From CAZQVN01 sp964596775 (GTDB taxonomy: Bacteria; Eisenbacteria; RBG-16-71-46; JABDJR01; JAWXBZ01), in assembly GCA_964596775.1 (NCBI GenBank), contig CAZQVN010000112.1:1-5683 (forward strand): a DNA stretch of 5,683 bases, read 5' to 3'. A program made the translations under genes and the position numbers. Position 1 is the stretch's first letter. Each line of letters starts with the position of its first letter. Positions 1 to 5,683 of this stretch are shown here, piece by piece. Under the pieces are notes generated by a model. It saw nothing but the letters and a program-made list of their open reading frames with translations, did not search any database and was not told the DNA's origin.

Positions 1-2
1 AA

Positions 3-749
3 CTACTGCTTCAGGAAATAATCGATCGTGGACACCACACGCACGGTCTTGAACAGCTGCTGCTCCTCGGTGATGCCCGAGGCGATATCCCGCGGCAGGA
101 TCACGAACACACCCTGGTTGGCCTGGCGGATCGACCCGACCCTGCTCTTCGCGTCGCGGGCGAACTGCTCGGCGGCCTCGCGGGCGTTGGCGGTGGCCTC
201 GCCGATCATTTCGGGCTTCAGGTCGTTCAGCTTCGTGAACAGGAACGTCGGGCCGGACGGGCCGTACTCCATCCCCGAGGAGAGAACGATGCCGGCGCTG
301 ACCAGCTCTCCGATCTTCTGGTTCGTGTTGAAGATCAGGTCCGGATCGGTGGAGCGGACCATGATCGTTTCGGTGATGATGTACCGGCTCGCGGCGTTCT
401 GCTGCCCCCCGTAGCGGTTCGCGAGGAGATCGGTCACCTCGAAGTTCTGGACCCGGGCTTCCGCGGTGTCGATGCCGTTGCGGCTCAGAAACTCGAAGAT
501 CGTGGCGGCGCTCCGCGCCACCCGGTCCTGGGCCACGTTGAGGTTGTCGTCGGTGGCGGTAAAGCGGATCGGCCACAATGCCAGGTCCGCCTTGACGTTC
601 CGTTCCGCCACACCCTTCACCGTGACGTACCGGTCCGCCGCCTTCGCCTGGATGAATCCGTTGCCGACAAACCAGCCGCAGACGCCGAGGCCGATGGCCA
701 CCAGCAGTCCCGCCGGAAGAACGGCTCCCGAGGAACGATCCGTGGTCAT
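3..749 (-). CDS. SIMPL domain-containing (DUF541) membrane-anchored protein
   Basis: A 248-residue protein. Residues 1-10 are a short polar N-terminus, about 11-33 form one hydrophobic segment (signal anchor or uncleaved signal peptide), and about 40-247 match the SIMPL/DUF541 family. Family hallmarks seen are the opening VTVKGVAERNVKADLALW, the central SRYIITETIMVRS strand, and the LND...A...EAAEQFA helix followed by a C-terminal strand ending TIDYFLK. The domain therefore probably sits outside the cytoplasmic membrane. The biochemical role of the family is poorly defined, so none is assigned. The ATG at 749 was chosen because the frame upstream of it runs through the end of the dinB-like gene and has no family similarity. 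No strong Shine-Dalgarno is visible. The start lies 4 nt after the upstream stop, so translation probably depends on coupling. The TAG stop is at 3-5, and the gene is complete. Confidence 0.9.
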   Translation of the reverse strand: MTTDRSSGAVLPAGLLVAIGLGVCGWFVGNGFIQAKAADRYVTVKGVAERNVKADLALWPIRFTATDDNLNVAQDRVARSAATIFEFLSRNGIDTAEARVQNFEVTDLLANRYGGQQNAASRYIITETIMVRSTDPDLIFNTNQKIGELVSAGIVLSSGMEYGPSGPTFLFTKLNDLKPEMIGEATANAREAAEQFARDAKSRVGSIRQANQGVFVILPRDIASGITEEQQLFKTVRVVSTIDYFLKQ

Positions 750-753
750 GACG

Positions 754-1266
754 CTACTTTTTCCCCGCTGAACTGAGATTCGGAATGAGCAGTGCCGAAA
801 CCGTCGGCCCGCCGCAGGTGAGGCGCCGATGGTAATCGATCTGGCCGAGATGGTAGCCAAAGTGAGCCACGAGGTGAATCAGAAAGTCACCGCTGTGCAC
901 CGTGGTGTCGCCGAGCCGGAGCGGAAACGCCTCGTGCAGATCCGCGTCGGTCAGCGGGGCCAGGCTCGCGTCCACCGCCGCGATCGCCGCGTCGAGCCTG
1001 GCGAGGATCTCCAAGCGCGGAATGTCCCGCGCCGCGAACTCCGCCTCCCGATCACGAACGTAACCGGTTTTCCCGAGCTGGGCGCCGATGAAGTGGCTCA
1101 GGTTGCCGGCGAGGTGCAGGGCCAGTGTTCCCGCGGAATTGACGATGCCGGGCGGCGTGGCCCAGACGCTTGCGTCGTCCGGGTACGCCGCGATCTCCCC
1201 CTTGACCGTCTCGAGGCCGCGGCAGAGGATGGCGGAGGCATAGCGGGCATGGGAAGGTGCGTTCAT
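754..1266 (-). CDS. DinB family protein (putative metal-binding four-helix bundle)
   Basis: A 170-residue protein of normal length for the DinB/YfiT-like superfamily. It resembles the group that begins with a short helix, then a W-x-x-P-P-G-I-x-N-S-A-G-T-L-A-L-H-L stretch (residues 35-52). The likely metal ligands are His51 in HLAGNLSHF and His135 and His139 in the C-terminal HFGYHLGQIDYHRR, the usual H-x3-H-x-G-Q signature. The family includes thiol-dependent transferases and DNA-damage-inducible proteins of unknown function, so the substrate cannot be stated. The ATG at 1266 has a strong GGAGGAG 8 nt upstream. The reading frame stays open far beyond this ATG, but that extension is an out-of-frame shadow of the upstream gene. 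The gene is followed after 4 nt by the SIMPL gene and probably shares its mRNA. Confidence 0.9.
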   Translation of the reverse strand: MNAPSHARYASAILCRGLETVKGEIAAYPDDASVWATPPGIVNSAGTLALHLAGNLSHFIGAQLGKTGYVRDREAEFAARDIPRLEILARLDAAIAAVDASLAPLTDADLHEAFPLRLGDTTVHSGDFLIHLVAHFGYHLGQIDYHRRLTCGGPTVSALLIPNLSSAGKK

Positions 1267-1274
1267 GGAAGGAA

Positions 1275-1281
1275 CTCCTCC
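1275..1281 (-). promoter_or_regulatory. Shine-Dalgarno of the dinB-like gene
   Basis: GGAGGAG on the minus strand, 8 nt before the ATG at 1266. It fixes the start within a frame that stays open well upstream. It lies partly in a weak inverted repeat (AACTC...GAGTT), which may be chance. Confidence 0.8.
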
Positions 1282-1343
1282 GGAGAGTTTGGGGCCGGCC
1301 GTCGCCGCCCTGGACAACCCGCGGGATCGGGCCGGTCCATCGG

Positions 1344-2180
1344 TCAGTGGGTTCGGCGTGCCGCCGTGGCGCTCAGGGCCCGAACCGCGCGGCGGCGCGC
1401 AAACTTGAGCCCGGACCAGACGTCGTCGATCGCGCAGATCTTGTAGTCCACGAGCCCGGCACCCAGCCCCGTCTCGCGAATGTGCGACTCCACGAGATCG
1501 GTCTTGACGCCCGAAGCCTTCTTCGGCCAGCAGATCCACAGACCTCCACCGACCCCCATGGCCCTCGCCGCGGGCGCGAACCGCCGGGCGAGATCGGCCT
1601 GGGACTTCACGAAGAGAAGGATGAGCCCCGCGTCCTTGCGGATCCGGCGCGCCAGCGTCACGCTGTCCCCGAACGGCTGGAGGTTTTCCTCGAACCCCTC
1701 GGGCGCGCCGAGCAGCAGAACGGTGATTCCCGGGTGGATGCCGAGCTTTCTCGGGAGCGGCGTTCCGGAATAGCCGGCGGGTGCCGGCGTCGAGCCGTCT
1801 TCGGGCCGGTCCAGTGCCGTCCTGACCGCGCTCTTGATGCGCCCCGACGTGGTGAAGATGGCGTCGCGCAGCAGCGACCTCGCCGCCGCGCTCTGCTTGG
1901 CCGAGCCGTCCACGAAGATCAGCGGGATGTGGCGCGTTTCCTTCCAGCGCCGAAACACGCCCGCCACCGCCCGTCCATGGGTGGGAATGCGGCTCTGGTC
2001 CACGACGAGAACATCCGGAGGCGTCTTCCGGTAACGGCCGAGTTTCGAGGATTCCTTCTTGTTCCAGTGAACGTCGACGGCGTAACCGGCCTCGCGGAGG
2101 CGGTCCGCGCGGGTCTCGGCGTCGTCGGAATTCCAGCAGACCAGAAGAATCCGGGGGTTTGGCGTGCTCTTGGGGGTCAT
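1344..2180 (-). CDS. Degenerate receiver-like domain fused to DUF3052
   Basis: A 278-residue protein with two parts. Residues 9-125 have the alternating strand/helix pattern of a CheY-like receiver: strand RILLVCW, helix to AGYAVDV, strand PDVLVVD with Asp61 at the phosphoacceptor position, and strand IPLIFVDG. The acidic pair after strand 1 is replaced by Cys15-Trp16, and no clear lysine follows strand 5, so normal phosphorylation looks unlikely. Residues about 136-263 match the DUF3052 family: GYSGTPLPRKLGI, GITVLLLGAPEGFE, LWICWPKKASGVKTDL, and DYKICAIDDVWSGLKF. DUF3052 proteins are usually stand-alone and of unknown function. No Met lies in the linker, so a separate DUF3052 start is not seen. 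The ATG at 2180 lacks a clear Shine-Dalgarno (see the candidate promoter). The stop is 77 nt before the dinB-like gene, which may be co-transcribed. The DUF3052 call is firm; the receiver call rests on pattern. Confidence 0.85.
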   Translation of the reverse strand: MTPKSTPNPRILLVCWNSDDAETRADRLREAGYAVDVHWNKKESSKLGRYRKTPPDVLVVDQSRIPTHGRAVAGVFRRWKETRHIPLIFVDGSAKQSAAARSLLRDAIFTTSGRIKSAVRTALDRPEDGSTPAPAGYSGTPLPRKLGIHPGITVLLLGAPEGFEENLQPFGDSVTLARRIRKDAGLILLFVKSQADLARRFAPAARAMGVGGGLWICWPKKASGVKTDLVESHIRETGLGAGLVDYKICAIDDVWSGLKFARRRAVRALSATAARRTH

Positions 2181-2186
2181 GGGCCC

Positions 2187-2215
2187 ATAGTAGCAGATCC
2201 GCAGGCCGAACTGAA
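2187..2215 (-). promoter_or_regulatory. Candidate extended -10 promoter, possibly giving a leaderless mRNA
   Basis: On the minus strand TACTAT (2187-2192) is preceded by TGC, which makes an extended -10. A weak -35, TTCAGT (2210-2215, 3 of 6 matches), lies 17 nt away. The -10 ends 6 nt before the ATG at 2180, so initiation at the usual distance would fall on or next to the start codon. That fits the lack of a Shine-Dalgarno in front of this gene. The call is based on sequence match alone. Confidence 0.35.
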
Positions 2216-2229
2216 TTCCGCGTTCCGGA

Positions 2230-2252
2230 CGATCCGGCTCGACTGCGGATCG
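2230..2252. other. Small inverted repeat in the intergenic region
   Basis: Perfect 7-bp arms CGATCCG (2230-2236) and CGGATCG (2246-2252) enclose a 9-nt loop, between the end of the membrane protein gene and the candidate promoter. There is no following T-run on the minus strand, so it is not a classical intrinsic terminator. It could be a weak hairpin, a protein-binding site, or chance in GC-rich DNA. Confidence 0.3.
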
Positions 2253-2306
2253 GAGGCGCTCCCAGAAGCCCCGCGGACCCGGAAGCGATCCCCGAATTGC
2301 GGCAGA

Positions 2307-2562
2307 TCAGGCCGTTACGGACCTCGTCACGGCCGCCAGCCGCCGATACGCCTCCGTCACGATGAGGACGGTCATGGGGATCGTCAGAAGCAGCCCCACC
2401 CCGAGAAACACCGCCCCGAAGAAGTTGAGAACGGCCAGAAAGACGNNNNNNNNNNNNNNNNNNNNNNNNNNNNNNNNNNNNNNNNNNNNNNNNNNNNNNN
2501 NNNNNNNNNNNNNNNNNNNNNNNNNNNNNNNNNNNNNNNNNNNNNGTCGTCGGCGTGTTCAT
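2307..2562 (-). CDS. Small membrane protein interrupted by the assembly gap
   Basis: Two pieces flank the N run. On the right, an ATG at 2562 begins MNTPT and runs into the gap. It has GGAG 8 nt upstream and its ATGA overlaps the stop of the methyltransferase gene. On the left, 45 codons read out of the gap and stop at TGA 2307-2309. They encode a hydrophobic C-terminus (VFLAVLNFFGAVFLGVG, then LLLTIPMTVLIVT) closing with a basic tail, EAYRRLAAVTRSV. This looks like the last membrane helix or helices of a small integral membrane protein; ends of this style (G-x-G-L-L-x-T-I-P ... AYRRL) occur in several uncharacterised bacterial membrane families, so no family is assigned. The placeholder length leaves the two pieces out of frame (256 nt in total), which is meaningless if the true gap is not 100 nt. 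The pieces could also belong to different genes. Confidence 0.6.
2446..2545. other. Assembly gap (100 N)
   Basis: Exactly 100 undetermined bases, the conventional placeholder for a scaffold join of unknown size. It hides the middle of the membrane protein gene and could hide further genes. Confidence 0.97.
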
Positions 2563-3680
2563 CGGGGTTTCTCCAGGCACCAGTTCGTCATGCACCTCTG
2601 CCCCTGCACGTTGACCGTCTTGATCGGGTCCGTCAACCGGGCGCCCAGCCGGTTCGTTCGGCCGAGCAGGAACGCCTCGTCCACGAGAAAGCGGTCGCTG
2701 CCGTCGGGAAGGGTGTATCTCCGGTCGCCGAGCGGAATGACGCGGTCCTCGATGCCGATGCTCGAAGCCAGCCGGGCGAAGAAGAATCCGCCCGGGCGAA
2801 GGGTCCGCCAGACGCCGTCGAGCATGGCGTCGAAGTCGCTTTCGTCGGCGGCAAAGTGCAGCACCGCAATGCAGACGACCACGTCGAACGATCCGGCCGG
2901 AAACGTGAGGTCACGGAGGCCGTCGGCTCGGAAATTGTCGGGCGACAGGTCCGGCGCCAGCCGGGCCGCCGTTTCGCGCATCCGGGTGATCGTTTTCGGG
3001 CTCAGGTCCGCGGCCGACACGTCGTAGCCCGACCGGAGGAACCAGGTCATGTTGCGCCCGCCGCCCGTTCCGGCGTCGAGGATCCGCATTCCCGGGCGGA
3101 TGCGACCGCGCAGGACCTGGTCGAGGAGGTAGATGTCGATGCTGCCGAGCCATTCGGAAAGATCAGGGGGTTGCGGCCGTGACGTTCCATCGCTCGATTC
3201 CGCTCCCCCGGCGACCGTGGCCGCCTTCCCCGGCGCTTCTCCACCGGCCGGCACTCCCCGTTTCCCGACGGATTTCCGTGTTCCCCGGTCGATGCCGGTT
3301 TCGATGAAAAAGAGATTCACCGCCTCCTTTTCCCCGGGGAGATCCTCGTGAGCGATGGAGTCGATCAGCCCGGACGGACCGAGCGTCACGTGCTGCCGGC
3401 AGCGATGGGTCAACGTCCGTCCGGCATGTTCGAGGTGGTCGATGAACGTGATCGTCGCCCGATTCTCCCCGGTGGTCGCGATCTCGCTCTCCCAGGACAC
3501 GGCGTCGAGCGTCTCCGCCACCCAGTCGCCGTTCGACCTGTAGGACGCCACGATCGCCGCCGGGCCGGTCAACTCCTCGCCGGCGATCGTGTAGCGGCAC
3601 CGCGGGTCGAGGCAGCGCAGCGCGGCATCGTAGTCCCCGTCGTCGAGGGCGCGGGCAAAGGTGGTCACGATGTCGGTCAC
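2559..3680 (-). CDS. NTF2/SnoaL-like domain fused to a SAM-dependent methyltransferase
   Basis: A 373-residue frame. Residues 1-130 look like an NTF2/SnoaL-type cone-shaped domain: helix TFARALDDGDYDAAL, RCRYTIAGEELTGPAAI, and the strands ATITFIDHLEHAG and THRCRQHVTLG. A low-complexity linker follows (about 131-172, rich in Gly, Ala, Lys and Arg). Residues about 173-373 are a class I methyltransferase. Motif I is ILDAGTGGGRN (200-210), Asp225 ends strand 2 as the likely ribose contact, the DG pair at 253-254 precedes SFDVVVCIAVLHF (264-276), and LRPGGFFFARL follows. The substrate is unknown; the type resembles small-molecule methyltransferases. The start is uncertain: GTG at 3680 has GGAGGT only 3 nt upstream, and an in-frame GTG at 3668 lies 15 nt from it. 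There is no ATG/Met codon in frame before residue 198. The gene lies 24 nt after the carbonic anhydrase, and its stop overlaps the next start. Confidence 0.8.
   Translation of the reverse strand: MTDIVTTFARALDDGDYDAALRCLDPRCRYTIAGEELTGPAAIVASYRSNGDWVAETLDAVSWESEIATTGENRATITFIDHLEHAGRTLTHRCRQHVTLGPSGLIDSIAHEDLPGEKEAVNLFFIETGIDRGTRKSVGKRGVPAGGEAPGKAATVAGGAESSDGTSRPQPPDLSEWLGSIDIYLLDQVLRGRIRPGMRILDAGTGGGRNMTWFLRSGYDVSAADLSPKTITRMRETAARLAPDLSPDNFRADGLRDLTFPAGSFDVVVCIAVLHFAADESDFDAMLDGVWRTLRPGGFFFARLASSIGIEDRVIPLGDRRYTLPDGSDRFLVDEAFLLGRTNRLGARLTDPIKTVNVQGQRCMTNWCLEKPR
2571..2574 (-). promoter_or_regulatory. Shine-Dalgarno supporting the ATG at 2562
   Basis: GGAG on the minus strand, 8 nt before the ATG at 2562 and inside the last codons of the methyltransferase gene. 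Together with the ATGA stop/start overlap it supports a real, translationally coupled gene entering the gap. Confidence 0.6.
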
Positions 3681-3683
3681 GAC

Positions 3684-3689
3684 ACCTCC
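3684..3689 (-). promoter_or_regulatory. Shine-Dalgarno of the NTF2-methyltransferase gene
   Basis: GGAGGT on the minus strand. It is unusually close (3 nt) to the GTG at 3680 and rather far (15 nt) from the in-frame GTG at 3668. It shows that translation begins here but does not settle which GTG is used. Confidence 0.6.
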
Positions 3690-3704
3690 GGGTACTGCCG
3701 GGTA

Positions 3705-4355
3705 TCAGACGGCGCGGCGTTTCGCGAGAGCCGCCTCGAGGACGGCGGTCACGTCCGAGTCGCGGTCCATGGACATGTCCAGGTCGGTGAGATGCCCGTC
3801 CTTGAGCCCGTAGATCCAGCCGTGCACCTCGAGATCGCCGCGGCGCGACCAGGCGTCCTGGAGGACGGTCGTCTGCACGACGTTCACGACCTGGGTGATG
3901 ACGTTCACCTCCGCGAGCAGTCTCAGGCGGCTCTCTTCATCCGGCACGCTCGCCAGCCTCTCGCGGTGGGCGATCACGATGTCCTGGATGTGACGGAGCC
4001 AGTTGTCCACGAGGCCGTGTCGTTCTCCGCGGTACGCCGCCGTCACCGCGCCGCAGCCGTAGTGGCCGCAGACGATGATGTGCCTGACCTTGAGAACGTC
4101 CACCGCAAACTGGATGGTGGACAGGCAGTTGAGGTCGCTGTGGATGACGAGATTGCCCACGTTCCGGTGCACGAAGATCTCGCCGGGCGCCACGTCCACG
4201 ATCTGGGTGGCCGGCACGCGACTGTCCGAGCAGCCGATCCAGAGATATTCCGGCGCCTGCTGGGCGGACAGTTTACCGAAGAAGTCCGGGTCGGCAGAGG
4301 TGATCCCCGCCGCCCACTCGCGGTTGCGCTTGATCAGCCGTTCCAGGCTGTCCAT
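3705..4355 (-). CDS. can: Beta-class carbonic anhydrase (Can-like)
   Basis: A 216-residue enzyme, close to the 220 residues of E. coli Can, that interconverts CO2 and bicarbonate in the cytoplasm. The zinc site is complete: Cys42, the Asp44-Arg46 dyad in CSDSR, and His98 and Cys101 in CGHYGCG, at the same residue numbers I recall for E. coli Can. Trp39, Arg64 and Tyr182 correspond to the Trp39/Arg64/Tyr181 bicarbonate pocket of allosteric (type II) beta enzymes such as those of Haemophilus and E. coli. The family features GEIFVHRNVGNLV and VHGWIYGLKDG are present. The ATG at 4355 has AGGAG 5 nt upstream. The frame is open further upstream only as a shadow of nuoN. The gene begins 8 nt after the nuoN stop, and its Shine-Dalgarno shares bases with that TAG, which suggests coupled translation as the next gene of the same mRNA. 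Confidence 0.96.
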   Translation of the reverse strand: MDSLERLIKRNREWAAGITSADPDFFGKLSAQQAPEYLWIGCSDSRVPATQIVDVAPGEIFVHRNVGNLVIHSDLNCLSTIQFAVDVLKVRHIIVCGHYGCGAVTAAYRGERHGLVDNWLRHIQDIVIAHRERLASVPDEESRLRLLAEVNVITQVVNVVQTTVLQDAWSRRGDLEVHGWIYGLKDGHLTDLDMSMDRDSDVTAVLEAALAKRRAV

Positions 4356-4360
4356 GCGTT

Positions 4361-4365
4361 CTCCT
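4361..4365 (-). promoter_or_regulatory. Shine-Dalgarno of the carbonic anhydrase, overlapping the nuoN stop
   Basis: AGGAG on the minus strand, 5 nt before the ATG at 4355. The nuoN TAG occupies 4364-4366, so the stop codon forms part of the ribosome binding site (TAGGAG). A ribosome terminating on nuoN would stand directly on this site. Confidence 0.75.
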
Positions 4366-5683
4366 ATCCGAGAAGAGGGGCGATCGCCTGCCGCGCGATC
4401 TCGTACAGCTGGCCGGGGAAGAAGCCGAACTCGATCACGCCGATGGCCGTGATGGCGAGCGCCGCGGCCAGGGGCCAGGCCACCGGCACGATCGGATCCT
4501 CGCCGCCCGGGTCCGGACTCATGTACATCCAGACGACGACGCGCAGGTAATAGTAGACCGAGATCACCGAGTTGATGACGCCGAGCACCGCCAGGCCGAT
4601 GTAGCCGGCCTCCACGGCACCGCTGAAAATGTAGAACTTGCCGGCGAAGCCGGCCGTCGGGGGAATGCCGGCCAGCGAGAACAGGAACAGGGCGAGGATG
4701 GCGCCGAGCCAGGGGCGGCGATAGCCGAGGCCGGCGAAGTTCGACAACTGCAGGCCGTGGTCGTCCTCGTTCCTCAGGAGGCCCACGATCGCGAAGGCCC
4801 CGAGATTGGTCAGCGCATAGGCCACGAGATAGTAGAGGATCCCGACACCGGCGAGTTCCGTCCGGGGCACGAGCGCCACGAGCAGGTAGCCGGCATGGGC
4901 GATCGCCGAGTAGGCGAGCATCCGCTTGACCCGTGTCTGCACCAGCGCGGCCACGTTGCCGAGCGTCATCGTCAGCGCGGCGGCAATCCAGAGGATCTGC
5001 CCCCATCCGCCCTGCAGCCCCTCGAACCCGCCGAACAGGATGCGGGTCAGCGCCGCGAACCCGGCGATCTTCGATCCGGCGGCCATGAACGCGGTGATCG
5101 TGGTCGGGGCGCCGTCGTACACGTCGGGCGTCCACATGTGGAACGGAACGGCGGAGATCTTGAAACCGAGCCCGACGAGCAGCAGGCCGCAGCCGGCCAT
5201 CAGGAGCAGCGGCGTTTCGCCGACGGAATGCGTGAACGCCTGGATCGCCGCCAGGTTCGTCGAACCGGTGGCGCCGTAGACCAGCGCGATGCCGTACAGG
5301 AGAAATCCGGTCGAGAACGCGCCGAGGATGAAGTACTTGAGCGACGCCTCGGTGCTCCGCGGCGCGTCATGGCGGAACCCGGCGAGGATGTACTGCGAGA
5401 TGGAGGAGATCTCGATCCCGAGGAAGATCAGGACGAGGTCCGACCCGGACGCCATCAGCATCATGCCGACGGTGCCGAACAGCATCAGCGCGTAGTATTC
5501 CGCGCTCTCCACTTCCCTGCGGCCCGCGTATCCGGCGGACAGGAGGAACGTCACGAACGTGGCCCCGCACAGCGCGATCTTCATGAACCGGCTGAAAGCG
5601 TCGACCGCAACGGAGTCGTGGAACGCCGTCGTGGCCGCTCCCCCTCCGTAGCGCCACGCGAGTGCCGCCGCCAGGGCCAGCCC
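4364..5683 (-). CDS. nuoN: NADH-quinone oxidoreductase subunit N (5' end beyond the window)
   Basis: 439 residues are visible up to the right edge. E. coli NuoN has about 485, so some 40 N-terminal residues are missing. NuoN is an antiporter-like membrane subunit of complex I that takes part in proton translocation in the inner membrane. The visible part is a series of hydrophobic helices. Counting from the internal Met at 5584, conserved charged residues sit at Glu58 (LGIEISS), Lys83 (ASLKYF), Lys142 and His149 (FKISAVPFHMW), Lys172 (GSKIAGF) and Lys316 (AGFAGKF). All except the last are offset by 75 from the E. coli positions I recall (133, 158, 217, 224, 247; the last matches 395). The proton pathway looks intact. 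The ATG at 5584 is not the true start, because the 33 codons upstream (including DSVAVDAFSRF) continue the family alignment. Upstream nuo genes are expected beyond the edge. Confidence 0.96.
   Translation of the reverse strand, partial: GLALAAALAWRYGGGAATTAFHDSVAVDAFSRFMKIALCGATFVTFLLSAGYAGRREVESAEYYALMLFGTVGMMLMASGSDLVLIFLGIEISSISQYILAGFRHDAPRSTEASLKYFILGAFSTGFLLYGIALVYGATGSTNLAAIQAFTHSVGETPLLLMAGCGLLLVGLGFKISAVPFHMWTPDVYDGAPTTITAFMAAGSKIAGFAALTRILFGGFEGLQGGWGQILWIAAALTMTLGNVAALVQTRVKRMLAYSAIAHAGYLLVALVPRTELAGVGILYYLVAYALTNLGAFAIVGLLRNEDDHGLQLSNFAGLGYRRPWLGAILALFLFSLAGIPPTAGFAGKFYIFSGAVEAGYIGLAVLGVINSVISVYYYLRVVVWMYMSPDPGGEDPIVPVAWPLAAALAITAIGVIEFGFFPGQLYEIARQAIAPLLG

Noticed and set aside
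2230..2252. Intergenic inverted repeat as a rho-independent terminator
   Set aside because: The stem is only 7 bp with a 9-nt loop, and no T-run follows on the transcribed strand.
1257..3182. Long plus-strand open frame (641 codons)
   Set aside because: It lies antisense to four well-supported minus-strand genes, spans the N run, and its translation is Arg/Pro/Gly-rich with no recognisable family.
3688..3704. 7-bp direct repeat CCGGGTA twice with a 3-nt spacer on the plus strand
   Set aside because: It is short, partly overlaps a Shine-Dalgarno, and has no further copies nearby. Likely chance.
3348..4550. Plus-strand open frame of 400 codons
   Set aside because: It is antisense to the carbonic anhydrase and parts of its neighbours. 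Its composition is typical of the complementary frame of GC-rich genes and it contains no domain I recognise.
3705..5135. Extended carbonic anhydrase with 260 extra N-terminal residues
   Set aside because: The extra part is an out-of-frame reading of nuoN, rich in Arg and Pro. The ATG at 4355 has a good Shine-Dalgarno and gives the normal family length.
4364..5584. nuoN starting at the ATG at 5584
   Set aside because: The frame continues to the window edge with NuoN-like residues, and a start here would remove about 75 residues of the family.

Overview
A GC-rich bacterial window, probably a metagenome-assembled scaffold: it contains a run of exactly 100 N at 2446-2545, the usual placeholder for a join of unknown length. 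The phylum cannot be settled from the sequence. The mix of a complex I operon end, a DUF3052 protein, a DinB-family protein and a SIMPL-domain protein would suit an acidobacterial or similar GC-rich soil or sediment lineage, but that is a low-confidence guess. Every supported gene lies on the minus strand, so transcription runs from high to low coordinates.

Right part (5683 to 3705): nuoN, the antiporter-like membrane subunit N of respiratory complex I, enters from the right edge without its N-terminus. It is followed after 8 nt by a complete beta-carbonic anhydrase whose Shine-Dalgarno sequence overlaps the nuoN stop codon. Expression of the two is therefore probably coupled, which is the most interesting arrangement here.

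Middle (3680 to 2307): 24 nt after the anhydrase comes an unusual single reading frame that joins an NTF2/SnoaL-like domain to a SAM-dependent methyltransferase. Its stop codon overlaps (ATGA) the start of a small membrane protein gene. That gene runs into the assembly gap, and its apparent C-terminal end emerges on the other side.

Left part (2180 to 1): after a 126-bp intergenic region with a candidate promoter comes a protein with a degenerate receiver-like N-terminal half and a DUF3052 C-terminal half. It is followed by a DinB-family four-helix protein and, 4 nt later, a membrane-anchored SIMPL-domain protein. The spacing suggests two transcription units: nuoN-carbonic anhydrase-methyltransferase-membrane protein, and receiver/DUF3052-dinB-SIMPL. 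No tRNA, rRNA, CRISPR array, insertion sequence or convincing terminator was seen, and no gene-free stretch exceeds 300 bases. I see no clearly new multi-gene system. The noteworthy points are the nuoN/anhydrase coupling and two unusual domain fusions.
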